A DNA stretch of 64,000 bases from Sipunculus nudus (GCA_026874595.1 CM049322.1:29821340-29885339), one strand, 5' to 3'; shown: positions 24,101-32,403, counted from the first letter of the stretch. The notes: generated by a model from the letters alone, not told the origin. Translations and numbers: made by a program.

Positions 24101-27100
24101 GAGACATAGTTTCTCGATCAAAATGTGAGTATAGTCATAACTTTATATCATAGCTGGTTTTAAACAGATTCAATGTGAACCTTCATAAATGGAATCAAGT
24201 AAGGCACCGTCGTTTATTCAAGATTTAATTATGTTAGAAATACATTTGAAATATTGGAAGAACTCTGGTGTTGAATGTCTCAAATTATAAATGAGTGGAA
24301 GCAATCATTCAATCAAAATGTAAAATGCGCATGTTTATACCTATGTACTGAGAGGACCAATTCAACCAAATAAATCACATATATTGGCTTTTTATGTGTA
24401 GGATAATGATCAAGTACTAGGTCTGATCTAGGTTTAGATCCAGTTATTCAAAGAGGATTTATGAAATATGGGTAGTTTAGTAGATGTTACAGGTAAACAT
24501 ATTGTACAAAGAAGTTGAAGACTGTGATAACTTGTGAAAACATTGATTGGCAGAAATATTTATTTTTAGTTGGGCATTTAAAGTTTGTCTTTAACCTAAA
24601 ACGAAATATTTTCAGTTTTAAATATTACACGAAATCTCAGCTGACATTTATTGGTAAACAAAAGGCGAACGGGAATATATAAAAAATAATCTGAGACAGC
24701 ATCTTTACTGGCCTTGTACGTGTCTTCAGCATATTTGCAGCAACCAAAATCTATCTATACAAACAGAATAGTAATATGGACAAAATGTATGTATTTCTTT
24801 GCAATTTTTATGCAATGTTAGTGTTAGCATTAATGTATATACTATCTTTACGAAATGCAACATTTTTCAGATACCTTTTTCATGACAGATGGCTTTGTAT
24901 TATTGTATAATATTTCAATAAATCGACTGCATTTAATATTGTTTTTACAAGCATTTATGTAAGTGTATGAAATATTGAATGTGTATGTACATTTTATATA
25001 CATAATACTATATATTAGTGCGTTTAGGTATGCCAATATATGTTGTGCCTCTTTTTTCTGTTTGTTTTGTATAATTTATGTTATTTGTTATATTCAGAAA
25101 CATGTACAGGAGAATATGTTGGAAGAAACCTTTCTACTCTGTGTTGTGTTTGTAAATAAATTATTTGTAAAAAAATATCGTCGCTCGGTCCATCTTTTAA
25201 ACTTGTGAAAAAAAGTTCCATGTTAAGGACAGCAAATGCAGAACTGCCTGTGACATAAAATATATATTCCCCACTGTCACGGTGAATACCACAAACAGCC
25301 GAGGGCATAACACAGATTGCTATTTGTAAATGAGCCGATTCTTGACAAGCAAATGTCTAAAAGCGTGTTTTCAAGAGGAGAATATGGTTCCCCCAATAGC
25401 ATATTCTGCATATTCTAACACGTGTAATCCTGGAATACCCCTCGACTGTTTAACATTTTAACATATACTTTTTTCTAATGAGAGAATTCAGTAAAAACAG
25501 GCATAATGGAAACTTCATTGATACCGTCACTAGTAAAGTATAAAATATAACATTTTACAGTACAAAGAGTCCTAAGAAGTTTCAGTGCTTGCAGTATAGT
25601 TCTCAATACAGCTAAGGTAGAGCAGGCTAGCTAACCGTTAAGCACGTTTTAGCATTGTGTTATTACCCCGCGAGTCTCAAGCCGTTGCCGGTATAGGCAC
25701 CCGGGGGGGGGGGGGTCATCGGATAACTGACGCTCATGGGGGACCCAGCTATTACTGTCACTTTCGTTTTGCCTGGTTTGGTAGTTTCAGGTGTCGGTAT
25801 CATTGCTTTTGAATCACTTTTGGACTCTAAACAAGCAAACACAATGTTCAATGACTTGGGGAATAATCCAACGCTCTAACACAGTGAAACGTACCTCGGA
25901 TCAATGTAACCTCTGCATGGGAGAGAAATACCGGATATTTTATCACTGAAGCGACAAGTCGGTCATCTTATTGAACAGGCGTAGTGAATTAGTTTCAAAA
26001 TGCCGACACCTGAAACTACTGAACCGTGCAAAAAGAAAGTAACAGTAATAGCTGGGTCCCCAACGAACGTCAGTTATCTGATGATCGCCCGGATGCCGAT
26101 ACTAGCAAACGGCGTGAAACTCGCGGAGTAATAATACGATGCTCCAACGTGCTTAACGTTTAGCTATAAATACTTAGTATACAGTGGAACCGTGGAACCT
26201 CTCCTAGTGGGCACCTCTATTAAGTGGGCACCTCTATTAAGTGGGTACTTTTGGGCAGTCCCGTTTTTTCTTCTCTTTGTTATGTTTAACTAATGTGGGC
26301 ACCTCTATATCATGTAAAGTGGGCAGTTTTCCAGAGCTAATGTGGGCACTTCACGGATTTTCAAGGGTTCAACTACCTCCTTGTAGCAACTTTGAAAGCC
26401 TTCTTTATAGCACTTTTAAAGTTATTAAGATAATATAAATTCCTAATTATTTAATAATATACATAAATGTTAATTATTACAAATAAAACATATCAATCAA
26501 ATTTAGTGGTGTACAAGTGAACATTGAATAATAATGATTATAATCTACTGAGTGAAGACTTAGCTTGGGATGCATGCATACTAATTAGATTGATATGCCT
26601 GTGCCGGCTCAAGTCAGAGATCACCCCAGACTAGATGCCCCTGTGCTAATTAATTAATATTTGTTTGGCTACAAAGAGTGGAAGGAAGTCCTGTTTATTC
26701 ACCAAATTAATACTCTGTGACGTGGTCACACAGCTAAATGCCCCATTGGCCCATCACAGGTAGTCAGGTACATACCCACTAGTCCAGGGCAATGTTTACA
26801 GACTTTTTCATCACAAAATAAGAATTGTGACAATTTAACACATTCATTCAAAGTGTATCACACTTCAAATGTTTTATTGACTTCCAGTGACTGAATTAAT
26901 GTTTGTGTATTACTTACCTGTCTTCTTGATATAGAACGTTTTCTTAAGAAGATAGTATTTAGATTAATGACGTACTGTCTTTGATTTTTTACTTGTGTAT
27001 TTTTTTATCAGGAAATGACTTAATTTCAAAGAATATAGTATTAAGAATTATAGCTTCCCATGGTAATGCAAAATACCACATGCTGCTTTGCAATTTTGTG

Positions 27101-27460
27101 CTTATAAAATATAAATATTCTAAATTAATATATAAAGAGTTCCGCTATCTTATAGACCATCTGCACACAGCTTCCTTTTGTTGTTCTTCTATTTTGTCCA
27201 TACATTTATGTAATAAATTACATAATTTCTTAAATTTTTTTATAATAAAAAATAAATTGTCAATAAAAACGTATAATTTAATACAGAGAGATGATACAAG
27301 CAATAAGTTAATTTAGTAATCTCAAAACATGAGTAATTATAGCAATATATCATACTAGGGGGCAGCACTATGTGCTGGCCAGTACCTCCATAAAGCGGGC
27401 ACTTCTATAAAGTGGGCACTTTGGTCCAGTCCCAAGCGTGCCCACATTATAGAGGTTCGA

Positions 27461-27530
<70 letters not shown>

Positions 27531-27642
27531 GCTGAAACATTTTATCTTCTTTAAGATAGAGTTGGACATACTTATGAGTTCATGACTTACCGAGAGAAAG
27601 GCCTGTCATGGATGAGAGAGTTAAATAAATGTAGATCAACAT
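5339..27642 (-). CDS. Ig/FN3 type I transmembrane receptor, 17-exon gene model
   Basis: Coding exons on the minus strand, 5' to 3': 27642-27591, 24003-23665, 19349-19084, 18717-18427, 17047-16760, 14922-14626, 14153-13893, 12758-12433, 10848-10543, 9879-9565, 7904-7776, 7498-7442, 7108-7070, 6229-6173, 5743-5681, 5506-5444, 5391-5339. They encode a signal peptide, seven Ig-like domains, two FN3 domains, a transmembrane helix and a tyrosine-rich tail, about 1067 residues nominally. Every intron is phase 1, and exon lengths are multiples of three except exons 3 and 8, each one base short. The layout is that of nephrin/Kirre/CD22-like cell-surface adhesion or immune receptors, acting at the plasma membrane; ligand and pathway are unknown. 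An in-frame TAA in exon 6 and two 1-base deletions break the frame as given. Splice sites are read by eye and not backed by transcripts; first and last exons are the least certain. Confidence 0.8.
5444..5506 (-). CDS. Exon 16: YEEL cassette, copy 2
   Basis: 21 codons (EQMYEELSRSQNPASYSQGSP), acceptor CTTTTACAG, donor CCCG|GTAAGA, phase 1. Tandem duplicate of exon 15 lying 237 bp downstream. YEEL is conserved, while the tail of the exon differs (ASYSQ against APDSQ, which adds a tyrosine). Confidence 0.8.
5681..5743 (-). CDS. Exon 15: YEEL cassette, copy 1
   Basis: 21 codons (EPMYEELSSSPNPAPDSQGST), acceptor CTTTTACAG, donor CACTG|GTAAAA, phase 1. It is a close duplicate of exon 16, same length and same splice frame, and the flanking intron bases are also alike. 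Carries one Y-x-x-L tyrosine (YEEL) followed by a Ser/Pro-rich stretch. Confidence 0.8.
6173..6229 (-). CDS. Exon 14: cytoplasmic cassette with YQEL and YENA
   Basis: 19 codons reading DKTYQELQKPTDYENANIQ, acceptor ATTTTAG, donor CAAG|GTACCT, phase 1. It holds two tyrosines in an SH2-type context, YQEL and YENA (Y-x-N). Their spacing is shorter than a canonical ITAM. The frame is open. Confidence 0.75.
7070..7108 (-). CDS. Exon 13: cytoplasmic microexon with YENL, GC donor
   Basis: 13 codons (EQTYENLKMSRSE), acceptor CTTTCAG, donor GAAG|GCAAGA. The donor matches the pattern usual for GC introns, where the rest of the site is close to consensus. YENL is a Y-x-N-L motif, the core recognised by Grb2-type SH2 domains, and also fits Y-x-x-L. 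Phosphorylation is inference. Its small size and symmetric phase suggest a cassette exon. Confidence 0.68.
7442..7498 (-). CDS. Exon 12: juxtamembrane cytoplasmic cassette
   Basis: 19 codons, acceptor TTCTTTAAG, donor CAAG|GTATTG, phase 1 both ends. Encodes a basic juxtamembrane segment (SGKCHKSKREKVGEDSAQ) expected just inside the membrane. It has no tyrosine. A symmetric 3n exon can be skipped without changing the frame. Confidence 0.7.
7776..7904 (-). CDS. Exon 11: transmembrane helix, GC donor
   Basis: 43 codons starting DPNSPGGLNAG, followed by about 23 hydrophobic residues (AIAGGVIGGLLAIVTISALI, then CFVC) and a basic stop-transfer RRK. The small-residue pattern AGGVIGGLL contains GxxxG, which often supports helix packing; that role is inference. 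The exon ends AAAG|GCATGT. A GT four bases further on would create a stop in exon 12, whereas the GC position keeps every downstream frame open, so a GC-AG intron is preferred. Confidence 0.85.
8448..9470. mobile_element. Pogo/Tigger-like MITE, GTGTCGAA type
   Basis: Left end CAGTGAAACTTCGTTGTGTC and right end, read inverted, CAGTAAAACCTCGTTGTGTC. Both are flanked by TA (8446-8447 and 9471-9472), the target duplication of Tc1/mariner/pogo elements. There is no transposase frame, so it is non-autonomous. Inside are a ~140-bp tandem duplication (about 8634-8762 and 8772-8904) and an AT microsatellite. Confidence 0.8.
9057..9140. repeat. AT microsatellite inside MITE
   Basis: Alternating AT interrupted twice by TTTA. 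It lies within the 8448-9470 element. Confidence 0.9.
9565..9879 (-). CDS. Exon 10: second fibronectin III domain
   Basis: 105 codons, acceptor TTCAAAG, donor ATAG|GTGAGG, phase 1. Shows AYLTWEKPGG (B-strand Trp), LVQGRTYQLVLVLLYKGDE (the L-x-x-G-x-x-Y FN3 core) and several N-x-S/T sites (NNAS, NKS, NLT, NVT) fit for glycosylation. The frame is intact and joins the transmembrane exon as G|AT (Asp). The acceptor has a weak pyrimidine tract, so the first few codons are less certain. Confidence 0.87.
10543..10848 (-). CDS. Exon 9: first fibronectin III domain
   Basis: 102 codons, acceptor ATTATCAG, donor TTAG|GTAGTT, phase 1 at both ends. Begins GAPEPPII (proline-rich FN3 A strand), then VSVEIWWRSS (B-strand Trp), FSVHYRQVG (C strand Tyr) and LTPGTAYEFKVEAHNEHG-like text, which is the diagnostic L-x-P-x-T-x-Y-x-x-x-V-x-A segment of FN3 domains. 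The frame is intact. FN3 domains between Ig domains and the membrane are standard in this receptor class. Confidence 0.9.
10849..12432. other. Intron 8, no recognised element
   Basis: AT-rich intron. Only a short dyad near 11290-11312 stands out (GGTCGCGCCACC), similar to the GGCGCCACC cores seen elsewhere in the window. Confidence 0.5.
12433..12758 (-). CDS. Exon 8: seventh Ig-like domain, cysteine-less, frameshifted
   Basis: 326 nt, one short of 109 codons. It reads AVCNLTIDTAKQPDHPAVGK... DVPLSITVDAFPISVNFNWYYVHGE in one frame and ITIVKEDDRTT... AGLGNYTVHADNGVRSG in another. The shift is at the A-run complementary to 12600-12603. One added A would restore frame and phase symmetry. At the two positions where Ig domains carry the disulphide cysteines there are hydrophobic residues (SITV and YTVHA), while the Trp and the D/G-x-G-x-Y turn remain. 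Acceptor TGTTTAG, donor AAAG|GTAAGT. It sits just before the FN3 pair, the usual membrane-proximal end of the Ig string. Confidence 0.78.
13139..13174. repeat. AT microsatellite
   Basis: Short TA run with TTTATATATG interruptions, in intron 7. Confidence 0.8.
13381..13745. repeat. Segmental-duplicate block with Ig-exon relic, copy 1
   Basis: Intron 7 segment that aligns with 52905-53410. Shared anchors include ACAATGC(C/A)AAACAGTAAT, CGTACATAAAC, GACACTGAC, TTTAAGTTACAA, CAGACAGCCAGACAGA-like text and TTGAGGCAAAC/CTGAGGCAAAC. Both end in an eroded piece of the sixth-Ig exon. Confidence 0.6.
13655..13745 (-). pseudogene. Eroded second copy of exon 7 within intron 7
   Basis: The plus strand reads GCTCTGGTTGGAGAAGTTACT followed by an eroded GGTGTGTCTA...CTGTTTCTGT. 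This matches the corresponding part of exon 7 (GCTCTGGTTGGAAAAGTTACT...CCTGTTGCTGTGT). It lies about 150 bp past exon 7, so it looks like an old tandem exon duplication now dead. Confidence 0.6.
13893..14153 (-). CDS. Exon 7: sixth Ig domain, GC donor
   Basis: 87 codons from acceptor GTTTTCAG to a GC donor (AGAT|GCGAGT). The dead copy at 56738-57022 ends AGAT|GTAAGT at the same place, which supports the boundary and shows this copy carries T-to-C at +2. Motifs: SVTVTCTADAVPAE (first Cys), FLPWIHSNRG (core Trp), SGQFTCRAGNS (second Cys). Using the next GT instead would put exon 8 into a frame with an early stop. Two diverged relics of this same exon lie elsewhere in the window, one in the following intron. 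Confidence 0.83.
14626..14922 (-). CDS. Exon 6: fifth Ig domain, with in-frame stop
   Basis: 99 codons, acceptor ACTCACAG-like (TTCACAG) and donor CAGT|GTAAGA, phase 1 both ends. Starts VDPRVSLTPDLDKLTKKEDE, then LTLACSSESNPT (first Cys), YKWIHQQRG (core Trp), GTYTC (second Cys). The codon after that Cys is TAA (14701-14699). The same frame then stays open for 31 codons (GTG GCT GTA GCA ... GTT GTG CAG) to a near-perfect donor, so this is a nonsense substitution and not the exon's end. A donor-like GTTAAG overlapping the stop would truncate the domain, which is less likely. Confidence 0.82.
14923..16759. other. Intron 5
   Basis: It contains near 16215-16285, inverted, the dispersed repeat with GGCGGAGGTCTGCGCTCT, which recurs at 47300-47345. 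Nothing else was recognised. Confidence 0.5.
16215..16285 (-). repeat. Dispersed repeat, GGAGGTCTGCGCTCT type
   Basis: On the minus strand it reads ATGAGCTGCC.TGGCGGAGGTCTGCGCTCT and ends TTTTCTAGT. The same text occurs on the plus strand at 47290-47345. Confidence 0.6.
16760..17047 (-). CDS. Exon 5: fourth Ig domain
   Basis: 96 codons with acceptor TTTGCAG and a near-consensus donor (CAGT|GTAAGT), phase 1 both ends. Motifs: CRATCQLSDAGNP (first Cys with an extra Cys before it), YSWFKDNQNL (core Trp) and KEIKCEVQNQ (second Cys). The SDAGNPAS and WFKDN segments are characteristic of C2/I-type domains of the nephrin/Kirre class. The frame is intact. Confidence 0.87.
17630..18200. repeat. Dispersed repeat with TCAAGGTCA half-sites, copy 2
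   Basis: In intron 4. It aligns with 3210-3600 (AATTTCAAGGTCACCTTCC, AGTAAAG, TCATGTTTGATAGGGATC). The lower divergence in the last 150 bp suggests both derive from one unidentified element. Confidence 0.55.
18427..18717 (-). CDS. Exon 4: third Ig domain
   Basis: 97 codons, phase 1 at both ends, acceptor AACAG and donor TTAT|GTGAGT. Begins PPDSVSITQYENET, the usual start of chained Ig domains in nephrin-like proteins, then LTCTAAGGRP (first Cys), YVRWNC (core Trp) and QLCFCSAW (second Cys, with extra Cys nearby). Two additional cysteines (WNC and CFC) could form a second disulphide; that is inference. The frame is fully open. Confidence 0.85.
19084..19349 (-). CDS. Exon 3: second Ig domain, with 1-base frameshift
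   Basis: 266 nt, one short of 89 codons. The first part reads ...TEGETAVFTCTPGRG in one frame. From the next residue the domain continues in another frame as WRDQFDFRR... and then NYSCRVRTLAGYSPWNGDVSLEVD to the donor (GAT T|GTATCT). The shift lies at the four-base homopolymer 19262-19265. One extra base there would restore both frame and phase-1 symmetry, so the lesion is a single deletion. First Cys (FTC), core Trp and second Cys (YSC) are all present across the two frames. The T|AT junction to exon 4 gives Tyr before PPDSV. It could be an assembly error or a real inactivating deletion. Confidence 0.8.
19855..20095 (-). repeat. tRNA-derived SINE
   Basis: On the minus strand GGGGCTCAGGGGTAGAACAC is an A-box-like head and GGTTTTTGGTTCAATTCTC holds a B-box (GGTTCAATTC). 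The short arm between, with CAAG paired to CTTG, resembles an anticodon stem. The body downstream reaches about 19855. Different family from the SINE at 4150. Confidence 0.6.
23189..23236. repeat. TA microsatellite
   Basis: TATATA run with TGTA and CATA interruptions, in intron 2. Confidence 0.85.
23665..24003 (-). CDS. Exon 2: first Ig domain (V-like)
   Basis: 113 codons between a pyrimidine-rich acceptor (TTTTTAG) and a GTAATG donor, phase 1 at both ends. The translation has the Ig hallmarks: GSVTC (first Cys), VAWERR (core Trp), GTSSLLIHRV and ANYTCRV (second Cys). The Cys spacing and the strand with VYVYFPEY fit a V-type membrane-distal domain. It directly follows the signal peptide exon, as expected for the outermost domain of a type I receptor. 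The reading frame is intact. The donor lacks the usual +5 G, but the phase fits exon 3 (A|AA, Lys). Confidence 0.85.
25081..25308 (-). pseudogene. Possible Ig-domain relic
   Basis: An open stretch on the minus strand includes DSGEYIFYVTGSS, which resembles the D-x-G-x-Y segment near the second cysteine of an Ig domain (Cys replaced by Phe), then NMELFF and GPSDDIF, text common at Ig-Ig junctions in chained receptors. There is no first Cys or core Trp and no clear splice sites. It may be a decayed extra exon or chance. Confidence 0.3.
25628..26166. mobile_element. Long inverted repeat (foldback element)
   Basis: Arms 25628-25806 and 25990-26166 are near-perfect inverted copies around a 183-bp spacer. 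Outer ends read TAGCTAACCGTTAAGCACGTT and its inverse. No target duplication is evident. Both arms encode, outward, a similar peptide beginning M/I-PTPETT and containing VTVIAGSP. A G13 run at 25703-25715 interrupts the left arm. Confidence 0.75.
26182..27463. mobile_element. Pogo/Tigger-like MITE, GGGCACCTC type
   Basis: Left terminus CAGTGGAACC...CTAGTGGGCACCTC; right terminus inverted CAGTCGAACCTCTATAATGTGGGCAC. TA flanks at 26180-26181 and 27464-27465. 1282 bp, no transposase. Inserted in intron 1 of the receptor gene, with its right end directly against a TA microsatellite. Confidence 0.8.
27464..27526. repeat. TA microsatellite
   Basis: About 31 TA units abutting the MITE end, 65 bp from exon 1. 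Confidence 0.9.
27591..27642 (-). CDS. Exon 1: start codon and signal peptide
   Basis: ATG at 27642-27640 opens a 17-residue hydrophobic stretch (MLIYIYLTLSSMTGLSL) followed by a strong donor (CTCG|GTAAGT) in phase 1. This is a typical secretory signal core. The phase-1 G joins the first bases of exon 2 to give Gly, which would lie near the cleavage site. The start was chosen because it is the first ATG of the hydrophobic stretch and the frame fits exon 2. A 5' untranslated exon further upstream cannot be excluded, and no convincing TATA box is seen above it. A pogo-like MITE and a TA microsatellite begin about 60 bp inside the following intron. Confidence 0.7.
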
Positions 27643-30560
27643 CTTTGGATTAAGTGATGTATGGGTCACCAGGATTTTATGTCATCTTCAAGATTTTGTC
27701 CTACAAACGGAGGTTTTATGTATTTCATAATTGTTGTTTGCTGGCTAGAATTTTTCATGATTATTTCCATGTTAATGTAATATGAAATTCTCCCCACTGC
27801 AGTGATCAATCTGTTTTAATATACCATGTATTAAATTATCTTACACATTTACATTTTTAAACGTAAATCATTATATAGAAAACTTCTTGTTCTTAATTTT
27901 CAATCAAAAATGTTCAGCGCTCACATAGACACAGTTTCTTGAAAACATACAGCAAAGTGAAAAGGGCATCTGCTTTAGCAAAACAACATGGCCAGATCAA
28001 TATCACATTCAAATTATTACGATAATCATTAAGGTAAAGAATACATTTTTTTAATTCCCGTTTCATTAAACCCAGGTACATTTAAAGGCCATTCAAAACA
28101 GTAATGTGTTCGAAATTCTTACAAATTCTTTCAACAACATCAAAGGCTACGCTTCCTATAGGTATTGAAAGCTTATACTTGACTGTAATGATGCACCATT
28201 TGTGATGCAACATTTTCTAAGAGTTATCAAACCAATCTCTCTGATAAACACCACATCACTCCTGTTTCATTGCAAAATTTCAAATGCAGCAATAATTCTT
28301 GGTTGGTAGACAAGTTTGATACTGGGCGATTTGACCCGGCTGTATAAATGTCCAGCTTAAAACACGGTTTCCTTATTAACCTGTCAGTCATAGAAGGCGA
28401 AACGGGGGAGGGGCATGAAATGTCCGGAGAGTACGAGCACTAACGATATATGGTAGGAGAACTATTGTATAATCTTACAGACAGTCTGTATTTTCTTATT
28501 TACACACCTGTAATATCGCCATATTGCAAAATAATCCTATACTCCGCCCTTCAGCGATTCGCAACCTCGTTACTTGAAACACCGTTACAATGTTCTTCAC
28601 TTTAGCCCAGTGAACAGATGGGTTTCTCGTGATGTTATGTTCGCCCCAACGCAAGCTTATTTCCACCTACATAGAGGAGTAAGCAACAGTTTTAGAACGA
28701 AATATTGGCAGAAACCATGATAATTGGACGTGACACTATAGTTTATGTATATATAACATACTTGGCTAATGAAAAGTCATTTTAATGCCAGCATTTATAT
28801 AAACATAGTACCAGCACAGTATTTAGAACTACAGCTTTAAAAACACCCATCATGGTAAATATGAGCCATCATCCAGAATGCATAAAAATCTCATGTGTAT
28901 CACACAGATCAAGCACTGACAAGAGTGACTGATGGATTATTCGACCAATCACATAAACAAAAGAGCTGATCTGCATACGTCTAGGAGAGACAATGTCTAG
29001 AAGCCATAGGATAAATCACGTCAAGGTAAAGTTTGGGATGGGCCTGTAAGCGGGTACAGGCCATGGCGTAGTGCGTGAATCCTTTTCACATATGATGTTA
29101 CTAACGTATAAAGCCTACCCATTCTTGGGTCGGGAAAGGCCCTCGTGATATCGAACGGGTTCCTGCGGGTCGGGTTTTCCATGAGCCATGCCAACATGGG
29201 CCAATTGCACTTAATTAATTTCTAATGCATGACGCTTAGATAGGCCCATCGTGAAATAAGTTTTAGGTTTATGAGATACGACCCCCTTAGGGCACTCTTG
29301 ACATTGTTTTTAAGATAGTGGAGTTAGATGACAACAGTTGAGTGCCACTGATTTAGATTAAACGGTCATTATAAGACTTATCTGTTCATCTCTTATTGCA
29401 TACAACGGGGGTTCACTATATATTCTGTCATGCTAAACACTTCACACAAATGTTATTAAATACATTTTAACACTCAGACAATTTTAATGATTCTCAATGA
29501 TACACAATATCTGCTTAAATAATGTCTTCATTTTGAAGAAGCATGTTTACTCACAAAAAGCCGGAAGCGTCAGGAACTTCAAACAAGCACCATGCTAACG
29601 GCATTATTAGCATATCAATATTTGCTGTTGAGAAGCATACGTTGTGACAGACGACAGGAGCATACCTATTGATCCCTGTTTACCTAAAATTTACACGTCG
29701 CTGATCTTTGAGAGCAGAGACCCAGATCATGCGTACAGTGAGGTGATGCCCCCGGTGGAAGCTTTCTATGGCATGGTACTCTCCGCTCGTCTTTACACGG
29801 GACGAATATCATTTTTTTTTCTTAATTAAAGTATATCATGAAATATTATGTATTATTTATTTCAGAATAAAAGACACTGCTTATGATATGTTGTTGGTTT
29901 TGTGTAATCTGGAGATGACATTGCCAATAATCAGGCGTCAGCGAAGATAATAGCTTTCTCTCATTCAGTTGTGTGTCTGTCCCTTATGAAAATGTCACGT
30001 TTTCCCATGGCCAGTAAAACAGGATAATTTATGGTGCGAAAATTCAGATACATGTATATATTAAGATCGTTTGTCTGTGAGTTAACCATCGAAAAATTAA
30101 ATATTGTCGTTGAAGTATAATTATGCATTAAGCTATATACACGTAATCTAAGGAACGGGGGATCATGAAGTAAAAATTTCTTAAGTATTCTGGCTCTTTA
30201 ATTGCCTCTTTTTTGACCCGTCCGTAATTATTTTATAGCCCATAAGTGCTCGTGCCTTAATGGTGTAACCTGATGTACTCTTAAAAATATAGAGCATTCA
30301 GTGCAAGAAGAAAGTTGATTTCCTTTTTATATTGATTTATACGATTTTATAGTAGTTAGGTGTGACCACACTCAGAGGGTTTTCATTTGCTCTTTGATTT
30401 AAGAAGTTGAACCAGGATATGTATGGTTATGTACATAATTTTGAGATATCTCAGAAATGGTTTCCTGGTATGTTTGTAAATTCAGTAAGCTTGACGATCA
30501 TGGCTTTGGTAACTCGTAGTCCCGTCTATATATTCTCAATTTCTATGCATTTTGTATTAT
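27643..30560. other. Upstream flank of receptor gene, no gene seen
   Basis: No convincing promoter element, exon or known repeat was recognised here; open frames are short and unsupported. Confidence 0.5.
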
Positions 30561-30849
30561 GTAGGATCGGACCACCTTACCACCATCCCCCCCCCCCCCG
30601 AGGACTTAGATAATGACGATACAATGACAATGAGCTTCAATAAATGTAATATGTATATCATACAAAGTATTGTAGACATATTACAGCGACAACCAACAAA
30701 ACTTATAAGCACATAACTTACTAAAAATATTGAGGAGAGTGGCTGAAGCTACCAAAAAAAGAGACTGAATTATAGCGGACAGACAATATGAGAGAGGTCA
30801 AAATCTTCAGGTATGCGACGGAGATAATGCCTGTTTTTTACGCCTCCTG

Positions 30850-31010
30850 TAGGTATTGACATCCTGCAGACTCGGATGTGAGATCACGTGAGCAAAACAG
30901 CTGATCAATGTTGAAACCTGAGTATGTAAACTTCCTAATCTCTGACCTTGACCTTCACACAGTGAAGATTACCGTAAACAGGCGACACCTGTCGTTGGAT
31001 AGATAAACCG
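30850..31010. repeat. Dyad module 1
   Basis: Contains TCACGTGAGCAAAACAGCTG, ATCAATGTT, CTCTGACCTTGACCTTC and ATTACCGTAAACAGGCGACA with CCTGTCG. First of at least 11 related modules between here and 46450. Confidence 0.7.
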
Positions 31011-31364
31011 GTTAAAAGCATAAATCACGAACACATCCTATATATCACGGTGATGCCCTGAAGAGATTTTTATATTATACATGTATATTATAGTTTCGTT
31101 GTATTTTATAGATTTTTTTTATATTTCAATGATTAATAAGAACTGGGGAAGCAGTGATGGATCTAGGTGAGAGGGGTACTGGGGATTTCCCTTTTTTACT
31201 TGTGCTATCAGAAAAAAATAACAATGTACGGTGATCATTAACGCCCAGCTTACATCGGATTACAGACTAAATGTTCCAAATGTCCCTATACATTCCCATA
31301 CCATCCCGAACTGGAATCGCCATATGAGATGAGTCCTCTTTAGATGTTTCATGTACATAAACAT

Positions 31365-31510
31365 TGACAGCCTGCAGAGTCGCGTGTGAACAAAACAGCT
31401 GATCAGTGTTTATATTTAAGCACGTAAAGTTCCTGGTCTCTGACCTTGATCTTCTGGTGACGCACAGTGAAGCTTACCGTCAGCAGGTGACACCTGTCGG
31501 TGAATAGATA
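31365..31510. repeat. Dyad module 2
   Basis: AACAAAACAGCTGATCAGTG, CTCTGACCTTGATCTTCTGG and CTTACCGTCAGCAGGTGACA with CCTGTCGG. Confidence 0.7.
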
Positions 31511-32280
31511 AACAAATCGAAAGCGTAAATCATGTGCACGTCCTATGTTAAAATGATGCCAAGATATCTTTTAACTTGTATAATATTGAATGAGCACGAG
31601 AGGCAGGGATTGATTTAGGCGATGGGCTGGATTTGGGCGGGAGGGGCTTAGGGGATTCCGATTACTGTTTTGCACGGTAAACAATTAAACGTCCCGCTTA
31701 GATCCGATAGCATACTAAATTATCAAAATGTTTTACACCCTCCCATATCGTCCCCTAGCGACCCCTCCCCATTTCTAAAATCCTCTATCCTATTGGGAGG
31801 TGAGCTGATTTCTAAATATGTATTTTAAATATCAAATTCGGAGACGTTTCGGAGAAACAAGCAGATAAATTATATGTTTTCACCCATCTTCATTATATTA
31901 TATGATATATGATAAATATATGATATCCACATTCCTTTTATACTAACCGATCTAAGTAATGGCACAATTATCTCTGTTTTGATATGAACTGTAGTGTCAC
32001 GATGTTACTTGAGGGCTGGATCGCTGTATATTTAAGGCTAAAAGAAGTTCAGTTTCAATCGCTGCCATCGCTTTTACAAATTTCGATTAGGAATAAAATA
32101 AAAACAACTGAAAAATGTCAAAATTAATATTTGTATATTGATGCTGCTCATGAGTAAGCATAAAGGAACCCTATTTAATTATTTCTCTCACATTTGCATT
32201 GGTAATATAAAAGCTTAACCTTATTTTACTTACCCTTTCATGCTACCATATTGTACACGTGTATAAACCAATTATATCTA

Positions 32281-32296
32281 CCCCCCCCCCCCCCCC
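32281..32296 (+). repeat. C16 homopolymer
   Basis: Matches the C-run at 36520-36533 in duplication copy B. Confidence 0.9.
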
Positions 32297-32403
32297 AAAC
32301 CTTACCACCCCTTCTTCGTATGCCCTTTGCCCGATCTTAGAAAGGCAATATCAGATTTATGCAGTGAAGAAGAAGAATATCTAAGTATACAGATAGGGTC
32401 AAA

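Larger units (their letters stand above)
24004..27590. other. Intron 1, 3.6 kb
   Basis: Contains an Ig-like relic (25081-25308), a long inverted repeat (25628-26166), a pogo-like MITE (26182-27463) and a TA microsatellite. Confidence 0.6.
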
